The translations under genes were made by a program, and so were the position numbers. From the NCBI RefSeq assembly GCF_004028235.1, contig NZ_CP035037.1, forward strand, positions 1,736,001 through 1,800,000: a stretch of DNA of 64,000 bases, in the 5' to 3' direction. Source of the DNA: Leucobacter muris (GTDB lineage: Bacteria; Actinomycetota; Actinomycetes; Actinomycetales; Microbacteriaceae). Shown here piece after piece: positions 9,541 through 20,021 of this stretch (its first letter is position 1; every line of letters begins with the position of its first letter). The notes under the pieces are model-generated. The model saw nothing but the letters and a program-made list of their open reading frames with translations, searched no databases and was not told the DNA's origin.

Positions 9541-9658
9541 AGGGGACAGGGAAAGGGGAAAGTGTGGGAAGGGAAAGAAAAAGGGAAGGGCGCGCGGCGG
9601 CCCCGAGGCTAGGAGACCCGGGGAGGCAGGATCCTAGACCCGGGCCGCAAAGTCCCTT

Positions 9659-9716
9659 GCGAGGGGTCAAGGAGTGCTCGGATTTCGGACGCCACAAGCA
9701 CTTTCTGACCACTCGC
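9659..9716. repeat. Hairpin element copy 3
   Basis: 20-nt arms 9659-9678 (GCGAGGGGTCAAGGAGTGCT) and 9697-9716, four differences, two of which still allow G-U pairs. Its loop (TTCGGACGCCA) matches that of copy 2, so copies 2 and 3 are closest relatives. Confidence 0.88.
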
Positions 9717-9961
9717 GAGGGAGCGGGCAGGAGAAAGCAGGAGCGGGCGGGGAGAGCAGGAGCGGGCGGGGGAGAGCAGGGGATAGGGTCACCCCCAACG
9801 GCCCCGAGACCGAACCGGAACCGGACCGGACAGCCCCGAGATCGGACCGGGCCGGGCAGGACCGGGCAACTCCGACCCGGGCGACCCCGGGGCAGGACCG
9901 GGCAGCACCGGGCCCAGGCCGAACCGACCCCGGACCCGACTCGCGCTCGAGAACCCGGCCT

Positions 9962-10918
9962 CTACGTCGCCACCGGCCGCTTGAGGCGCAGCACGACGAC
10001 CGTCATGGCCGCAGCGGTGAGCGACGCGAGCACCATGTGCACGCCGACCGCGAGGGGCGGCAGCCCGCTGCGCGCCTGGTACACGCCCACGCCGATCTGC
10101 ACGAGCAGCACGACGAGCAGCGCGACGCTCCAGGCGCGGGGGCGCAGCCGCTGCGCGAGCGCCCAGATCACGAGCGCGACGGTGAGCGCGAGCGCGGCGT
10201 AGCCGGGCCAGGCGTGCACGTGCGCGAGCAGCGACGCGTCGAAGCCGTCGCGCACGACGCTGTCGTCGCCCGAGTGGGGGCCGGCGCCCGTGGTGAGCAC
10301 GCCGACGAAGACGGTGATCGCCATCGCGAAGGTGGTGATGTGGGCGAGGATCAGGAACGGGGTCGGCACCGCCCGCTCGCGCGCCCCGGGGCGCTCGTAC
10401 ATGCGCACCAGGTAGGCCGCCGTCACGCACACGATGATGAGCGAGATCACGTAGTGCACACCCACGAGGTTGGCGTTGAGGTGCAGCCACACCACGAAGC
10501 CGCCGATGACGGCCTGCGAGGCGACGAGCCCGAGCACCACGGCCGAGATGACGAACAGGTCGCGGCGCTGCCGGCGGATCGTCCAGGTCAGCACCAGCAC
10601 CGCGATCGCGAAGATCAGCAGCGGCCCGCTGAGGGTGCGGTTGCCGAACTCGATGACGCCGTGGATGCCGAGCTCGGGGGTGGGGGTGAGCGAGCCGGGC
10701 ACGCACACCGGCCAGTCGCTGCACCCGAGACCCGAGCCGGTGAGGCGCACCGCGCCGCCCGTCGCGATGATCGTGACGTTCAGCACGAACGAGATCCACG
10801 CGAGCACGCGCACCAGTCGGCTCGGCAGACCATCTGCGTCGATGAATCGCGGGCGCCCGCCGGGCGAGGTCGCGGAGTCGGTAGCGGAGTCGGTGGCGGT
10901 GCTGCTCGGGGTGGACAA
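9962..10918 (-). CDS. ctaA: Haem A synthase (CtaA/COX15)
   Basis: A 318-residue eight-helix membrane enzyme that oxidises haem O to haem A for cytochrome aa3. Visible are [17 protein letters not shown] near the first helix, [11 protein letters not shown], the haem-ligand histidine stretches [13 protein letters not shown] and [11 protein letters not shown], and [10 protein letters not shown] near the end. The chosen TTG start (10916-10918, LSTPSS) follows GAGGAGCTTCG; no in-frame ATG near the start of homology exists. It diverges from sufB across about 250 bp. A Ser/Thr-rich tail of about 25 residues precedes the first helix. Confidence 0.93.
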   Translation of the reverse strand: MSTPSSTATDSATDSATSPGGRPRFIDADGLPSRLVRVLAWISFVLNVTIIATGGAVRLTGSGLGCSDWPVCVPGSLTPTPELGIHGVIEFGNRTLSGPLLIFAIAVLVLTWTIRRQRRDLFVISAVVLGLVASQAVIGGFVVWLHLNANLVGVHYVISLIIVCVTAAYLVRMYERPGARERAVPTPFLILAHITTFAMAITVFVGVLTTGAGPHSGDDSVVRDGFDASLLAHVHAWPGYAALALTVALVIWALAQRLRPRAWSVALLVVLLVQIGVGVYQARSGLPPLAVGVHMVLASLTAAAMTVVVLRLKRPVAT

Positions 10919-10993
10919 CGAAGCTCCTCTCGGGCGCCTCCCGCACGGGGTTTCGCCCTGGGCGAGCCCCTGCCCGTTTTCACCGGGAACCTG

Positions 10994-10999
10994 TAGAAT
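10994..10999 (+). promoter_or_regulatory. -10 hexamer for the suf operon
   Basis: TAGAAT with TG directly upstream, predicting a start near 11006 and a roughly 160-nt leader before sufB. No SufR-type regulator gene precedes the operon, and no clear dyad operator is seen. Confidence 0.5.
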
Positions 11000-11168
11000 G
11001 GGAAGCTGTGGTTGCGTACGGCGAGCCGTGTTCGGGTGCTCAGCACCGGATCGGCTCCGTCCGAAGCCCAGACTACTGCACCGCTGCAGAGCCAGACCTG
11101 TGCGCTCGATTCGTTTCGCACGCTCACGCGGTCTGAGCTCGGCGAGACGAAGAATTGAGGGAGTGATC

Positions 11169-12587
11169 ATGCCAGAGGTACTGATCGACCGACCCGAGCT
11201 CGAAGGCTTGGGCCAGTACGAGTTCGGCTGGCACGACAGCGACGAGGCGGGCGCGACGGCGAAACGCGGCCTCAACGAGCAGGTCGTGCGTGAGATCTCG
11301 GCGCTGAAGAACGAGCCCGAGTGGATGCTGCAGCGACGCCTCAAGGCCCTGCAGATCTTCGGCCGCAAGCCGATGCCCGCGTGGGGCGCCGACCTGTCGG
11401 ACATCGACTTCGACAACATCAAGTATTTCGTGCGCTCCACCGAGAAGCAGGCCACCACCTGGGAGGAGCTGCCAGAGGAGATCAAGGAGACGTACGAGAA
11501 GCTCGGGATCCCCGAGGCCGAGCGCCAGCGCCTCGTCGCGGGCGTCGCCGCGCAGTACGAGTCCGAGGTCGTCTACCACCAGATCCGCGAGGACCTGGAG
11601 GCGCAGGGCGTGCTCTTCCTCGACACCGACACGGCGCTGCGCGAGCACCCCGAGATCTTCGAGCAGTACTTCGGCACGGTGATCCCGTCGGGCGACAACA
11701 AGTTCGCGGCGCTCAACACGGCCGTCTGGTCGGGCGGCTCGTTCGTGTACGTCCCGAAGGGGGTGCACGTCGAGATCCCGCTGCAGGCCTACTTCCGCAT
11801 TAACACCGAGAACATGGGCCAGTTCGAGCGCACGCTCATCATCGCCGACGAGGGCAGCTACGTCCACTACATCGAGGGCTGCACCGCTCCGATCTACAAG
11901 AGCGACTCGCTGCACTCCGCCGTCGTCGAGATCATCGTGAAGAAGAACGCCCGCGTGCGCTACACGACGATCCAGAACTGGTCGACGAACGTGTACAACC
12001 TCGTCACCAAGCGCGCGATCGCCGAAGAGGGCGCCACCATGGAGTGGGTCGACGGCAACATCGGCTCCAAGGTCACCATGAAGTACCCGTCGATCTTCCT
12101 AACCGGCGAGCACGCCAAGGGCGAGACCCTCTCGGTCGCGTTCGCGGGCCCCGGCCAGCACCAGGACGCCGGCGCGAAGATGATCCACCTCGCGCCGCAC
12201 ACCAAGTCGTCGATCCTCTCGAAGTCGATCGCGCGCGGCGGCGGCCGCACCGGCTACCGCGGCGAGGTGCGCGTGGAGGCGAACGCCCACCACGCCGCCA
12301 ACTCGGTGGTCTGCGACGCGCTGCTCGTCGACACGATCTCGCGCAGCGACACCTACCCGGCCATCGACCTCCGCACCGACGACGCCACCCTCGCGCACGA
12401 GGCGACCGTGACCCGCGTGAGCGAGGATCAGCTCTTCTACCTCATGAGCCGCGGCCTCTCCGAAGAGGAGGCCATGGCCATGATCGTGCGCGGCTTCATC
12501 GAGCCCATCGCGCGCGAGCTGCCCATGGAGTACGCGCTCGAACTGAACAAGCTCATCGAGATGAGCATGGAAGGATCCGTCGGTTAA
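11169..12587 (+). CDS. sufB: Fe-S cluster assembly scaffold SufB
   Basis: A 472-residue SufB. It forms the SufBCD scaffold on which Fe-S clusters are built with sulfur from SufS. Conserved segments include [48 protein letters not shown] with the conserved Cys, [15 protein letters not shown], and the C-terminal [23 protein letters not shown] 11169 follows TGAGGGAG; upstream in-frame codons belong to the leader. It is the first gene of a tight plus-strand run, and the sufD start is 2 bp after the stop. Confidence 0.97.
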   Translation: MPEVLIDRPELEGLGQYEFGWHDSDEAGATAKRGLNEQVVREISALKNEPEWMLQRRLKALQIFGRKPMPAWGADLSDIDFDNIKYFVRSTEKQATTWEELPEEIKETYEKLGIPEAERQRLVAGVAAQYESEVVYHQIREDLEAQGVLFLDTDTALREHPEIFEQYFGTVIPSGDNKFAALNTAVWSGGSFVYVPKGVHVEIPLQAYFRINTENMGQFERTLIIADEGSYVHYIEGCTAPIYKSDSLHSAVVEIIVKKNARVRYTTIQNWSTNVYNLVTKRAIAEEGATMEWVDGNIGSKVTMKYPSIFLTGEHAKGETLSVAFAGPGQHQDAGAKMIHLAPHTKSSILSKSIARGGGRTGYRGEVRVEANAHHAANSVVCDALLVDTISRSDTYPAIDLRTDDATLAHEATVTRVSEDQLFYLMSRGLSEEEAMAMIVRGFIEPIARELPMEYALELNKLIEMSMEGSVG

Positions 12588-12589
12588 AG

Positions 12590-13768
12590 ATGTCCACTCT
12601 CCAGACAGAACAGCACGGATTCAAGGCCCACAGCGACGGCGACTGGGAGAACCGGGCACCGGTGCAGACCCGCTCGGAGCGCTTCAAGTCGACGAACCTG
12701 GCCGATTTCCCCGAGGTCACCGGCCGCGAGGTGAACTGGAAGTTCACCCCGATCGCGAAGATCCGGGCGCTCATCGACGGCCCGCTCGAGGCCGGCACCG
12801 CGGCTCCGGTCGTCTCCGACGCCCCCGGTGTCGAGGTCACGCACGTGCCGATGGACTCGGATCTCGTCGGCCGCGCGGGCATCCCCGAGGATCAGGCCGC
12901 GGCGAACGCCTGGGGCCAGGCCGGCACCGCGCTGCGCATCCTGCTCACCAGCGAGGAGCGCCAGACCGTGACGGTCGACCGCTCCGGGCTCGCGCAGAAC
13001 CCCGCGGCGGCTCACACGATCATCGAGGCGGCGCCCAACGCGAACGCGCTCGTGATCCTCGAGAACTCGGGCGACGCGAATCTCACCGAGACCGTCGAGA
13101 TCGTGGTCGGCGACGGCGCGAACCTCACCGTCGTCTCGATCCAGGAGTGGGCCGACGACGCGATCCACCTCGCCAGCCACAACGCGACCGTGGGCCGCGA
13201 CGGCAACCTCCAGCACATCGTCGTCTCGCTCGGCGGCGGCGTGGTGCGGCTCAACCCCTCGATCCACCTCGACGGGCAGGGCGCCAACGGCGAGAGCTAC
13301 GGCGCGTACTTCGCCGACGCCGGCCAGCACCTCGAGCACCAGGTCTACATCGACCACAACGCCCCCCGCACCCGCAGCCGCGTCGCCTACAAGGGCGCGC
13401 TGCAGGGCGAGGGCGCGCACGCGGTCTGGATCGGCGACGTGCTGATCCGTCGCATCGCGGAGGGCACCGACAGCTACGAGGAGAACCGCAACCTCACGCT
13501 CACCGAGGGCACGCGCGCCGACTCGATCCCGAACCTCGAGATCGAGACCGGCGACATCGAGGGAGCCGGTCACGCCTCCACAACGGGCCGCTTCGACGAG
13601 GAGCACATCTTCTACCTGCAGAGCCGCGGCATCTCCGAGGACGACGCCCGCAAGCTGGTGGTGCGGGGCTTCCTCTTCGAGGTCATCCAGCGCATCGGCA
13701 ACGAGCAGGTCGAGGCGCGGCTCCAGGAGGCGATCGAGGCAGAGCTGCAGCAGAGCGTGCTCGCATAA
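12590..13768 (+). CDS. sufD: Fe-S cluster assembly protein SufD
   Basis: A 392-residue SufD, paralogue of SufB and partner in the SufBCD complex. The C-terminal beta-helix region shows YIDHNAPRTRSRVAYKGAL and HIFYLQSRGISEDDARKLVVRGF, the family's hallmark end. It begins 2 bp after sufB and its stop overlaps the next start (TAATG), so translation is likely coupled. No frameshift or missing segment is visible. Confidence 0.96.
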   Translation: MSTLQTEQHGFKAHSDGDWENRAPVQTRSERFKSTNLADFPEVTGREVNWKFTPIAKIRALIDGPLEAGTAAPVVSDAPGVEVTHVPMDSDLVGRAGIPEDQAAANAWGQAGTALRILLTSEERQTVTVDRSGLAQNPAAAHTIIEAAPNANALVILENSGDANLTETVEIVVGDGANLTVVSIQEWADDAIHLASHNATVGRDGNLQHIVVSLGGGVVRLNPSIHLDGQGANGESYGAYFADAGQHLEHQVYIDHNAPRTRSRVAYKGALQGEGAHAVWIGDVLIRRIAEGTDSYEENRNLTLTEGTRADSIPNLEIETGDIEGAGHASTTGRFDEEHIFYLQSRGISEDDARKLVVRGFLFEVIQRIGNEQVEARLQEAIEAELQQSVLA

Positions 13769-14096
13769 TGGCCCGCCACAAGGTAGTCGCGCTGAGCGAC
13801 CTGGTGCAGGATCAGGCGACCCGCGTGGTCGTCGAGGATGCGCCGATCGCTCTCGTGCTCGACGGCCAGGGAGAGGTGCACGCGATCGGCGACACCTGCA
13901 CCCACGGACAGATCAGCCTCTCCGAGGGTTTCGTCGAGGACGACACCCTCGAGTGCTGGGCGCACGGCTCGGCGTTCTCGTTGCGCACCGGCTACCCGCA
14001 GAACCTTCCGGCTTACGAGCCGGTCCCCGTCTACGTTGTCGAGATCGAAGACGGCGACGTGTACATCGACCCCAACGTTACGAAAGAGATTGAACA

Positions 14097-14100
<4 letters not shown>
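13768..14100 (+). CDS. Rieske-type [2Fe-2S] ferredoxin of the Suf operon
   Basis: A 110-residue soluble Rieske protein. Cluster ligands are in CTHGQ (C-x-H) and CWAHG (C-x2-H), 16 residues apart. Proteins of this kind sit between sufD and sufC in most actinobacterial suf operons and are named non-haem iron oxygenase ferredoxin subunits, though no oxygenase is nearby; a role as electron donor or cluster carrier in Suf assembly is inferred from context. It overlaps sufD by 1 bp and sufC by 4 bp (ATGA). Confidence 0.92.
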
Positions 14101-14855
<755 letters not shown>

Positions 14856-14860
14856 GCGCG

Positions 14861-14866
14861 TAGGCT
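14861..14866 (+). promoter_or_regulatory. Possible internal -10 hexamer before sufT
   Basis: TAGGCT, then exactly 6 bp, then ATG 14873: the same leaderless layout seen elsewhere in the window. It could drive sufT-zwf-opcA-gnd-pgl independently of the suf promoter. Confidence 0.45.
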
Positions 14867-14872
14867 GGTCGT

Positions 14873-15223
14873 ATGAGCGACGAAACCACCACGGTCCCGC
14901 AGTCGATCGATCCCGAGTTCCGCGAGCAGGCGACGGAGGCGCTCAAGAACGTCTCCGACCCCGAGCTCGGGGTCAACATCGTCGACCTCGGCCTGATCTA
15001 CGATCTGGCCTACGACGAGGAGCACGACGCGCTGGTGATCAGCATGACGCTCACGAGCGCCGGCTGCCCGCTGACCGACGTGATCGAGAACGACATCGCC
15101 GAGGCGCTCGACGGGCTGGTGGCGGCCTTCCGCATCAACTGGGTGTGGATGCCGCCGTGGACCCCCGAGCGCATCACCGACGACGGTCGCGACATGATGC
15201 GCGCGCTGGGATTCGCGATCTAA
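14873..15223 (+). CDS. MIP18/DUF59-family Fe-S assembly factor (SufT-like)
   Basis: A 116-residue MIP18-family protein. It contains NVSDPELGVNIVDLGLIYD and the segment SMTLTSAGCPLTDVIEND with the single conserved Cys. Relatives act in maturation of Fe-S proteins and are often encoded in suf operons as SufT. It follows sufC by 17 bp and precedes zwf by 13 bp. SufT is the best name, but family members also work in other pathways such as PaaD. Confidence 0.88.
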   Translation: MSDETTTVPQSIDPEFREQATEALKNVSDPELGVNIVDLGLIYDLAYDEEHDALVISMTLTSAGCPLTDVIENDIAEALDGLVAAFRINWVWMPPWTPERITDDGRDMMRALGFAI

Positions 15224-15236
15224 GATCCCGACATCC

Positions 15237-16767
15237 GTGCCTCACAACCCGCTGCGCTCGCCCGGCGATCCTCGCCTCAACAGGATCGCCGGGCCGAGCG
15301 CGCTCGTCATTTTCGGGGTGACCGGGGATCTGTCGCGCAAGAAGCTCATGCCGGCGGTCTACGATCTCGCGAACCGCGGCCTGCTGCCCCCCCGGCTTCG
15401 CGCTCGTCGGCTTCAGCCGCCGCGACTGGGCCGACCGCGACTTCGCCGAGATCGTGCACGACGCCGTGCGCAAGTACGCTCGCACCCCCTTCCGCGAGTC
15501 GACCTGGAAGCAGCTCGTCCAGGGCATCCGCTTCGTACAGGGAAGATTCGACGACCCTGACGCGTACGCGCGCCTGCGCAGCACCGTGGACGCCCTCGAT
15601 CGGGAGCGCGGCACCATGGGCAACCACGCCTTCTACCTGTCGATCCCGCCGAGATCGTTCCCCGAGGTGGCCCACCACCTCAGCAGCTCGGGCCTCGTCG
15701 ACCGCACCGTCGACGACCAGCGCTGGCGGCGCGTGATCATCGAGAAGCCGTTCGGCGAGGATCTGCAGTCGGCGCGCGAGCTCAACGACACGCTCGAGTC
15801 GGCGTTCCCCGCCGACTCGATCTTCCGCATCGACCACTACCTCGGCAAGGAGACGGTGCAGAACATCCTCTCGCTGCGGTTCGCGAACTCGATGTACGAG
15901 CCGATCTGGAATCGCAACTACGTCGACCACGTGCAGATCACCATGGCCGAGGACATCGGCGTGGGCGGCCGCGCGGGCTACTACGACGGCGTCGGCGCCG
16001 CCCGCGACGTGATCCAGAACCACCTGCTGCAGCTGCTCGCCCTCACCGCGATGGAGGAGCCGATCTCGCTCAGCGCAGACCACCTGCGCGCCGAGAAGGA
16101 GAAGGTGCTCGAAGCGGTACGGCTGCCCGACGACCTGGCCACGGCGACGGCGCGCGGCCAGTACGCGGGCGGCTGGCAGGGCGGGGAGCTGGTGCGCGGC
16201 TTCCTCGAGGAGGAGGGCATGGATCCCGCCTCGCGCACCGAGACGTACGCGGCGATGAAGCTGTTCGTGAACACGCGCCGCTGGTCCGATGTGCCGTTCT
16301 ACCTGCGCACCGGCAAACGACTGGGGAGGCGAGTGACCGAGATCGCCGTGGTCTTCCGGCGCGAGGCCGGGGAGCTGTTCGCGAAGGCGCACGGCAGCGA
16401 TCAGGGATCGAACGCCCTCGTGATCCGAGTGCAGCCCGACGAGGGCATCACGATGCGCTTCGACGCGAAGGTGCCCGGCACGGGCACGCGCGTGCGCGAC
16501 GTCACGATGGACTTCGGCTACGGCCACGCGTTCACCGAGGCGAGCCCCGAGGCGTACGAGCGGCTGATCCTCGACGTGCTGCTCGGCGACGCGCCCCTCT
16601 TCCCGCGGCAGGCCGAGGTGGAGCTGTCGTGGCGCATCCTCGACCCCATCGAGGAATTCTGGGCGTCGCTCGACGAGGCCCCCGAGCAGTACACCCCCGG
16701 GTCGTGGGGGCCCGACTCGGCGAACGACCTGCTGGCCCGCGACGGCCGCGGATGGAGACGCCCGTGA
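15237..16767 (+). pseudogene. zwf: Glucose-6-phosphate 1-dehydrogenase, apparent +1 frameshift
   Basis: Residues up to GLLPP (GTG start 15237; the NADP-binding motif VIFGVTGDLSRKKL is present) are in one frame. The rest, from GFALVGFSRRDWA through the active-site IDHYLGKE and on to the C-terminus, is in another. The switch lies in a run of seven C at 15387-15393: with six C the two parts join as ...GLLPPGFALVGFSRRDW, exactly as in homologues. So the sequence has one extra C, from a sequencing error, a real mutation or a slippage site. Apart from this the gene is full-length (about 510 codons) with no other lesion, and its stop overlaps the opcA start (GTGA). It would make 6-phosphogluconolactone and NADPH. 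Confidence 0.87.
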
Positions 16768-17696
16768 TCGAGCACCTCCCCAACACGACCGTGAGCGCGG
16801 TGGCGCGCCGCCTCGTCGCGATGCGGCTCGAGGGCGGCGTCTCCGCGCTGGGCCGCGTGCTGACCCTCATCATCGCGACCTCCGAGCCGATCGACGAGAC
16901 GGTGGTCGAGGCCGCCAACCACGCCTCGAGCGAGCACCCGATGCGCGTGATCGTGCTGGTCGCGAACCCGCACGAGCCCGCCCCGCGCCTCGACGCCGAG
17001 ATCCGCGTCGGGGCCGACGCCGGCGCCAGCGACGTCGTCGTGCTGCGCGCATACGGCGAGGTGTGCAGCGGCATTGAGAGTCTCGTCACCGGCCTGCTGC
17101 TGCCCGACGCGCCGGTGGTGGTGTGGTGGCCGCAGGAGTCTCCCGAGCGCCCCGGATCGCACCCGCTCGGTCGCATCGCGCAGCGCCGCATCACCGACAG
17201 CGCCGACTCCTCGGCGGAGGCGTTCGCGGCGCGCGCCGCCGGGTACGCGCCCGGCGACACCGACCTGGCCTGGACGCGCCTCACGCGCTGGCGCGAGTAT
17301 CTCGCCGCGATCCTCGACCAGCCGCCCTTCGACCCCGTGACCGCGGTCGAGGTGGTCGGCGGGGCCGATTCGCCGTCGACGCGCCTGCTCGCCACCTGGC
17401 TCGAGCTCATGCTGCAGGTGCCGACCGAGTGCCGGCTGCAGAACGAGGCGCCGGTGGTCGAGGGCGTGCGCTCGGTGACGCTGCGGCGCGCGTCGGGCGA
17501 CGCCGTGCTCGAGCGGGTGTCGCCCGCCCGGGCGGTGCTGCGCCAGCCCGGCCAGCCGCAGCACGAGATCTCGCTGCCGCGACGCACGCTGCGCGAGTGC
17601 CTGGCCGAGGAGCTGAGGATCCTCGACGAGGACGCGATGTACGGCGGCGTGGTGAAGCAGCTCGAAGCCAACGATCGAACGGAGTCACAGTCTTGA
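16764..17696 (+). CDS. opcA: Glucose-6-phosphate dehydrogenase assembly protein OpcA
   Basis: A 310-residue OpcA, needed for full activity of Zwf in cyanobacteria and actinobacteria. The N-terminus MIEHLPNTTVSAVARRL matches the family start (M-I-x-x-L-x-x-T-T), and PDAPVVVWWP and DSADSS are conserved. I chose GTG 16764, which overlaps the zwf stop (GTGA) and has GGAG 6 bp upstream, over ATG 16752, which has no ribosome-binding site. It sits directly between zwf and gnd and ends in a TTGA overlap. Confidence 0.93.
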   Translation: MIEHLPNTTVSAVARRLVAMRLEGGVSALGRVLTLIIATSEPIDETVVEAANHASSEHPMRVIVLVANPHEPAPRLDAEIRVGADAGASDVVVLRAYGEVCSGIESLVTGLLLPDAPVVVWWPQESPERPGSHPLGRIAQRRITDSADSSAEAFAARAAGYAPGDTDLAWTRLTRWREYLAAILDQPPFDPVTAVEVVGGADSPSTRLLATWLELMLQVPTECRLQNEAPVVEGVRSVTLRRASGDAVLERVSPARAVLRQPGQPQHEISLPRRTLRECLAEELRILDEDAMYGGVVKQLEANDRTESQS

Positions 17697-19147
17697 CCGG
17701 AGCAGCAGACGCGACCGCAGCGGCCGCGAACATCGGGGTCGTCGGCCTCGCCGTCATGGGGGCGAACCTCGCCCGCAACCTCGCGAGCCGCGAGGGCAAC
17801 ACCGTGGCGGTGCTGAACCGCAGCCCCGAGCGCACCGACGCGCTCATCGCCGAGCATCCCGAGGCCGGCTTCGTCCCCGCCTACTCCTACGAAGAGTTCG
17901 CCGCCAGCCTCACCCGCCCGCGCACCGCCATCATCATGGTGCAGGCCGGCGCCGCGACCGACGCCACGATCGACGCGCTCGTCGAGGTGTTCGAGCCGGG
18001 CGACATCATCGTCGACGGCGGCAACGCATTCTTCCCCGACACGATCCGCCGGGAGCGGACGGTGCGCGAGACCGGCATCAACTTCGTCGGCGCCGGCATC
18101 TCGGGCGGCGAGGAGGGCGCGCTCAACGGACCCAGCATCATGCCGGGCGGGTCGGACGAGGCCTGGGCCACGCTCGGCCCGATCCTCACCTCCATCGCGG
18201 CCGTCGCCGACGGCGAGCCCTGCGTGGCCCACATCGGCCACGACGGCGCCGGTCACTTCGTGAAGATGGTGCACAACGGCATCGAGTACGCCGACATGCA
18301 GCTGATCGCCGAGGCCTACGATCTGATCCGCCGCGGCACGGGCAAGAGCCCCGCCGAGATCGCCGACGTCTTCGCCGAGTGGAACCGCGGCGAGCTCGAA
18401 TCGTACCTCATCGAGATCACCGCCGAGGTGCTTCGGCAAGTCGACGCCGAGACCGGTCGGCCGCTCGTCGACGTGATCCTCGACCAGGCCGGCGCGAAGG
18501 GCACCGGCGCCTGGACCGTGCAGACCGCGCTGTCGCTCGGCGTGCCCGTCTCCGGGATCGCCGAGGCGACGTTCGCCCGCTCGCTCTCGTCGCACCCCGA
18601 GCAGCGTGCCGCGGCGGCCGAGCTGCCGGGACCGGCGGAGACCTTCGCGCCCCTCGACGAGACCGCCTTCATCGAGGACGTGCGCCAGGCGCTCTACGCG
18701 TCGAAGATCGTCGCCTACTCGCAGGGCTTCGACGAGATCCGCGCCGGCGCCGCCGAGTACGACTGGAGCATCGACCTCGGCGCCGTCTCGCGCATCTGGC
18801 GCGCCGGCTGCATCATCCGCGCCCAGTTCCTCGGGCGCATCGCCGAGGCCTACACCGAGCAGCCCGAGCTGCCGCTGCTGATGTCGGCGCCCTACTTCGC
18901 CGACGCGCTGAGCCGCGGGCAGGCCGCCTGGCGGCGCGTGGTGATCGCTGCGACCGCCGCAGGCATTCCCGCACCCGCGTTCTCGTCGTCGCTGTCGTAC
19001 TACGACGGTCTGCGCGCCGAACGGCTGCCGGCCGCGCTCATCCAGGGGCAGCGCGACTTCTTCGGTGCGCACACGTACCGCCGCGTCGACCGCCCCGGCA
19101 CGTTCCACACGCTCTGGTCGGCCGATCGCAGCGAGGTGCGGCTCTGA
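17693..19147 (+). CDS. gnd: 6-phosphogluconate dehydrogenase, decarboxylating
   Basis: A 484-residue long-chain 6PGDH that converts 6-phosphogluconate to ribulose-5-P, CO2 and NADPH. Rossmann motif GVVGLAVMGANLARNLA, the substrate motif GAGISGGEEGALNGPSIMPGG, the catalytic lysine and asparagine in GAGHFVKMVHNGIEYADMQ, and GAKGTGAWT are all intact. The TTG start (17693) overlaps the opcA stop as TTGA; GGAG lies about 10 bp upstream. The pgl start overlaps its stop (TGATG). gnd lying inside the zwf-opcA-pgl string differs from the common zwf-opcA-pgl order. Confidence 0.96.
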   Translation: MTGAADATAAAANIGVVGLAVMGANLARNLASREGNTVAVLNRSPERTDALIAEHPEAGFVPAYSYEEFAASLTRPRTAIIMVQAGAATDATIDALVEVFEPGDIIVDGGNAFFPDTIRRERTVRETGINFVGAGISGGEEGALNGPSIMPGGSDEAWATLGPILTSIAAVADGEPCVAHIGHDGAGHFVKMVHNGIEYADMQLIAEAYDLIRRGTGKSPAEIADVFAEWNRGELESYLIEITAEVLRQVDAETGRPLVDVILDQAGAKGTGAWTVQTALSLGVPVSGIAEATFARSLSSHPEQRAAAAELPGPAETFAPLDETAFIEDVRQALYASKIVAYSQGFDEIRAGAAEYDWSIDLGAVSRIWRAGCIIRAQFLGRIAEAYTEQPELPLLMSAPYFADALSRGQAAWRRVVIAATAAGIPAPAFSSSLSYYDGLRAERLPAALIQGQRDFFGAHTYRRVDRPGTFHTLWSADRSEVRL

Positions 19148-19863
19148 TGCGCGTCGAGCGCGTCGTCGACCGGCGCTCGCTGGGCGAGTCGGTCGCGACC
19201 GCGCTCATCGGGGTGTGCCGGGAGCGGCAGCTGGCCGGAGCGGTGCCCTGCGTGGTGCTGACCGGCGGTCGCGCCGGCGCGCAGGCCCTGCTCGCCGTGC
19301 GCGACCACCGCGACCGCGACACGGTCGACTGGGGGCGGGTGCGCTTCCTCTGGGGCGACGAGCGCTGGGTGCCGGCCGGGCACGCGGATCGCAACGATCT
19401 GCTGGCCGACGAGTCGCTGTTCGCCGCCGTCGAGACGGATGCGACGCTCGTGCACCGCGTCACCGCCTCCGATTCGGGGCTCACGCTCGAGGAGGCCGCC
19501 GCGGAGTACGCGGACGTCGCCGCACGGGTCGACCGCATCGACGTGGTGCTCAGCGGCGTGGGGGAGGACGGCCACATCGCCTCGCTCTTCCCGGGGCGCT
19601 CTGAGCTGCTGCAGGGCGACGACGAGGCGGCCGCGCTGCCGGTGCGCGACTCGCCGAAGCCGCCGCCCGAGCGGGTCACGCTCACGCTGCCCGTGCTGAA
19701 CCGAGCCGTCCACTCCTGGCTGCTCGCGGTGGGGGAGGGCAAGGCCGAGGCACTGCGCGCGGTGCTCGGGCGCACCGAGCCGCTGGTGCCCGCAGCGCGC
19801 CTCGCAGGCCGCGTCGACACGGTGCTGTGGGCCGACGACGCCGCACTGCACCTGTCGGCGTAG
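19147..19863 (+). CDS. pgl: 6-phosphogluconolactonase
   Basis: A 238-residue SOL/DevB-type lactonase that hydrolyses 6-phosphogluconolactone. Family motifs: VVLTGGRAGAQALLA, FLWGDERWVPAGHADRND, LSGVGEDGHIASLFPG and VTLTLPVLNRA. The ATG overlaps the gnd stop by one base. It is the last gene of the string; no terminator hairpin is evident in the 221 bp before the next gene, which hold that gene's promoter. Confidence 0.95.
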   Translation: MRVERVVDRRSLGESVATALIGVCRERQLAGAVPCVVLTGGRAGAQALLAVRDHRDRDTVDWGRVRFLWGDERWVPAGHADRNDLLADESLFAAVETDATLVHRVTASDSGLTLEEAAAEYADVAARVDRIDVVLSGVGEDGHIASLFPGRSELLQGDDEAAALPVRDSPKPPPERVTLTLPVLNRAVHSWLLAVGEGKAEALRAVLGRTEPLVPAARLAGRVDTVLWADDAALHLSA

Positions 19864-20021
19864 CCGTCGGGACCGGGCCCGCCCGGCGCACCGCGGTTCG
19901 GGTTCCGGATCCGCGTACATCCCTCGCAGTTCCCGGCCCGCAGCCGCCGTACCGCGCAGCACTCCTCACCCGGTCGTTCGCCCTCCGCGCACCCGACAGC
20001 TCGCGCCCCGACGAGGACGAG

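Larger units (their letters stand above)
9075..9961. repeat. 887-bp repeat-rich intergenic block (hairpins, polypurine tract, GC-rich tandems)
   Basis: No gene is supported here; open frames on both strands come from low-complexity sequence. In order the block holds hairpin 1, a polypurine tract, a run of imperfect 18-19-nt units of the type GGAGCCCAGGAGACCGGG (about 9370-9460), hairpin 2, a second short purine tract with GGAGACCCGGGGAG, hairpin 3, three units like GGAGCGGGCGGGGAGAGCA (about 9720-9780), and a CCGG-rich stretch with repeated GACCGGGCAG (about 9800-9945). Hairpins 1-2 and 2-3 are separated by similar material (purine tract, GGGCGCG, GGAGACCCGGGGAG, GGATC, CCGCAA), so the block looks like a decayed amplification of one unit. 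Confidence 0.75.

Noticed and set aside
9038..9712. Small Gly/Lys/Glu- or Phe/Ser/Pro-rich proteins in the hairpin block
   Set aside because: Overlapping frames on both strands are translations of purine/pyrimidine tracts and inverted repeats; no family resemblance or start signal.
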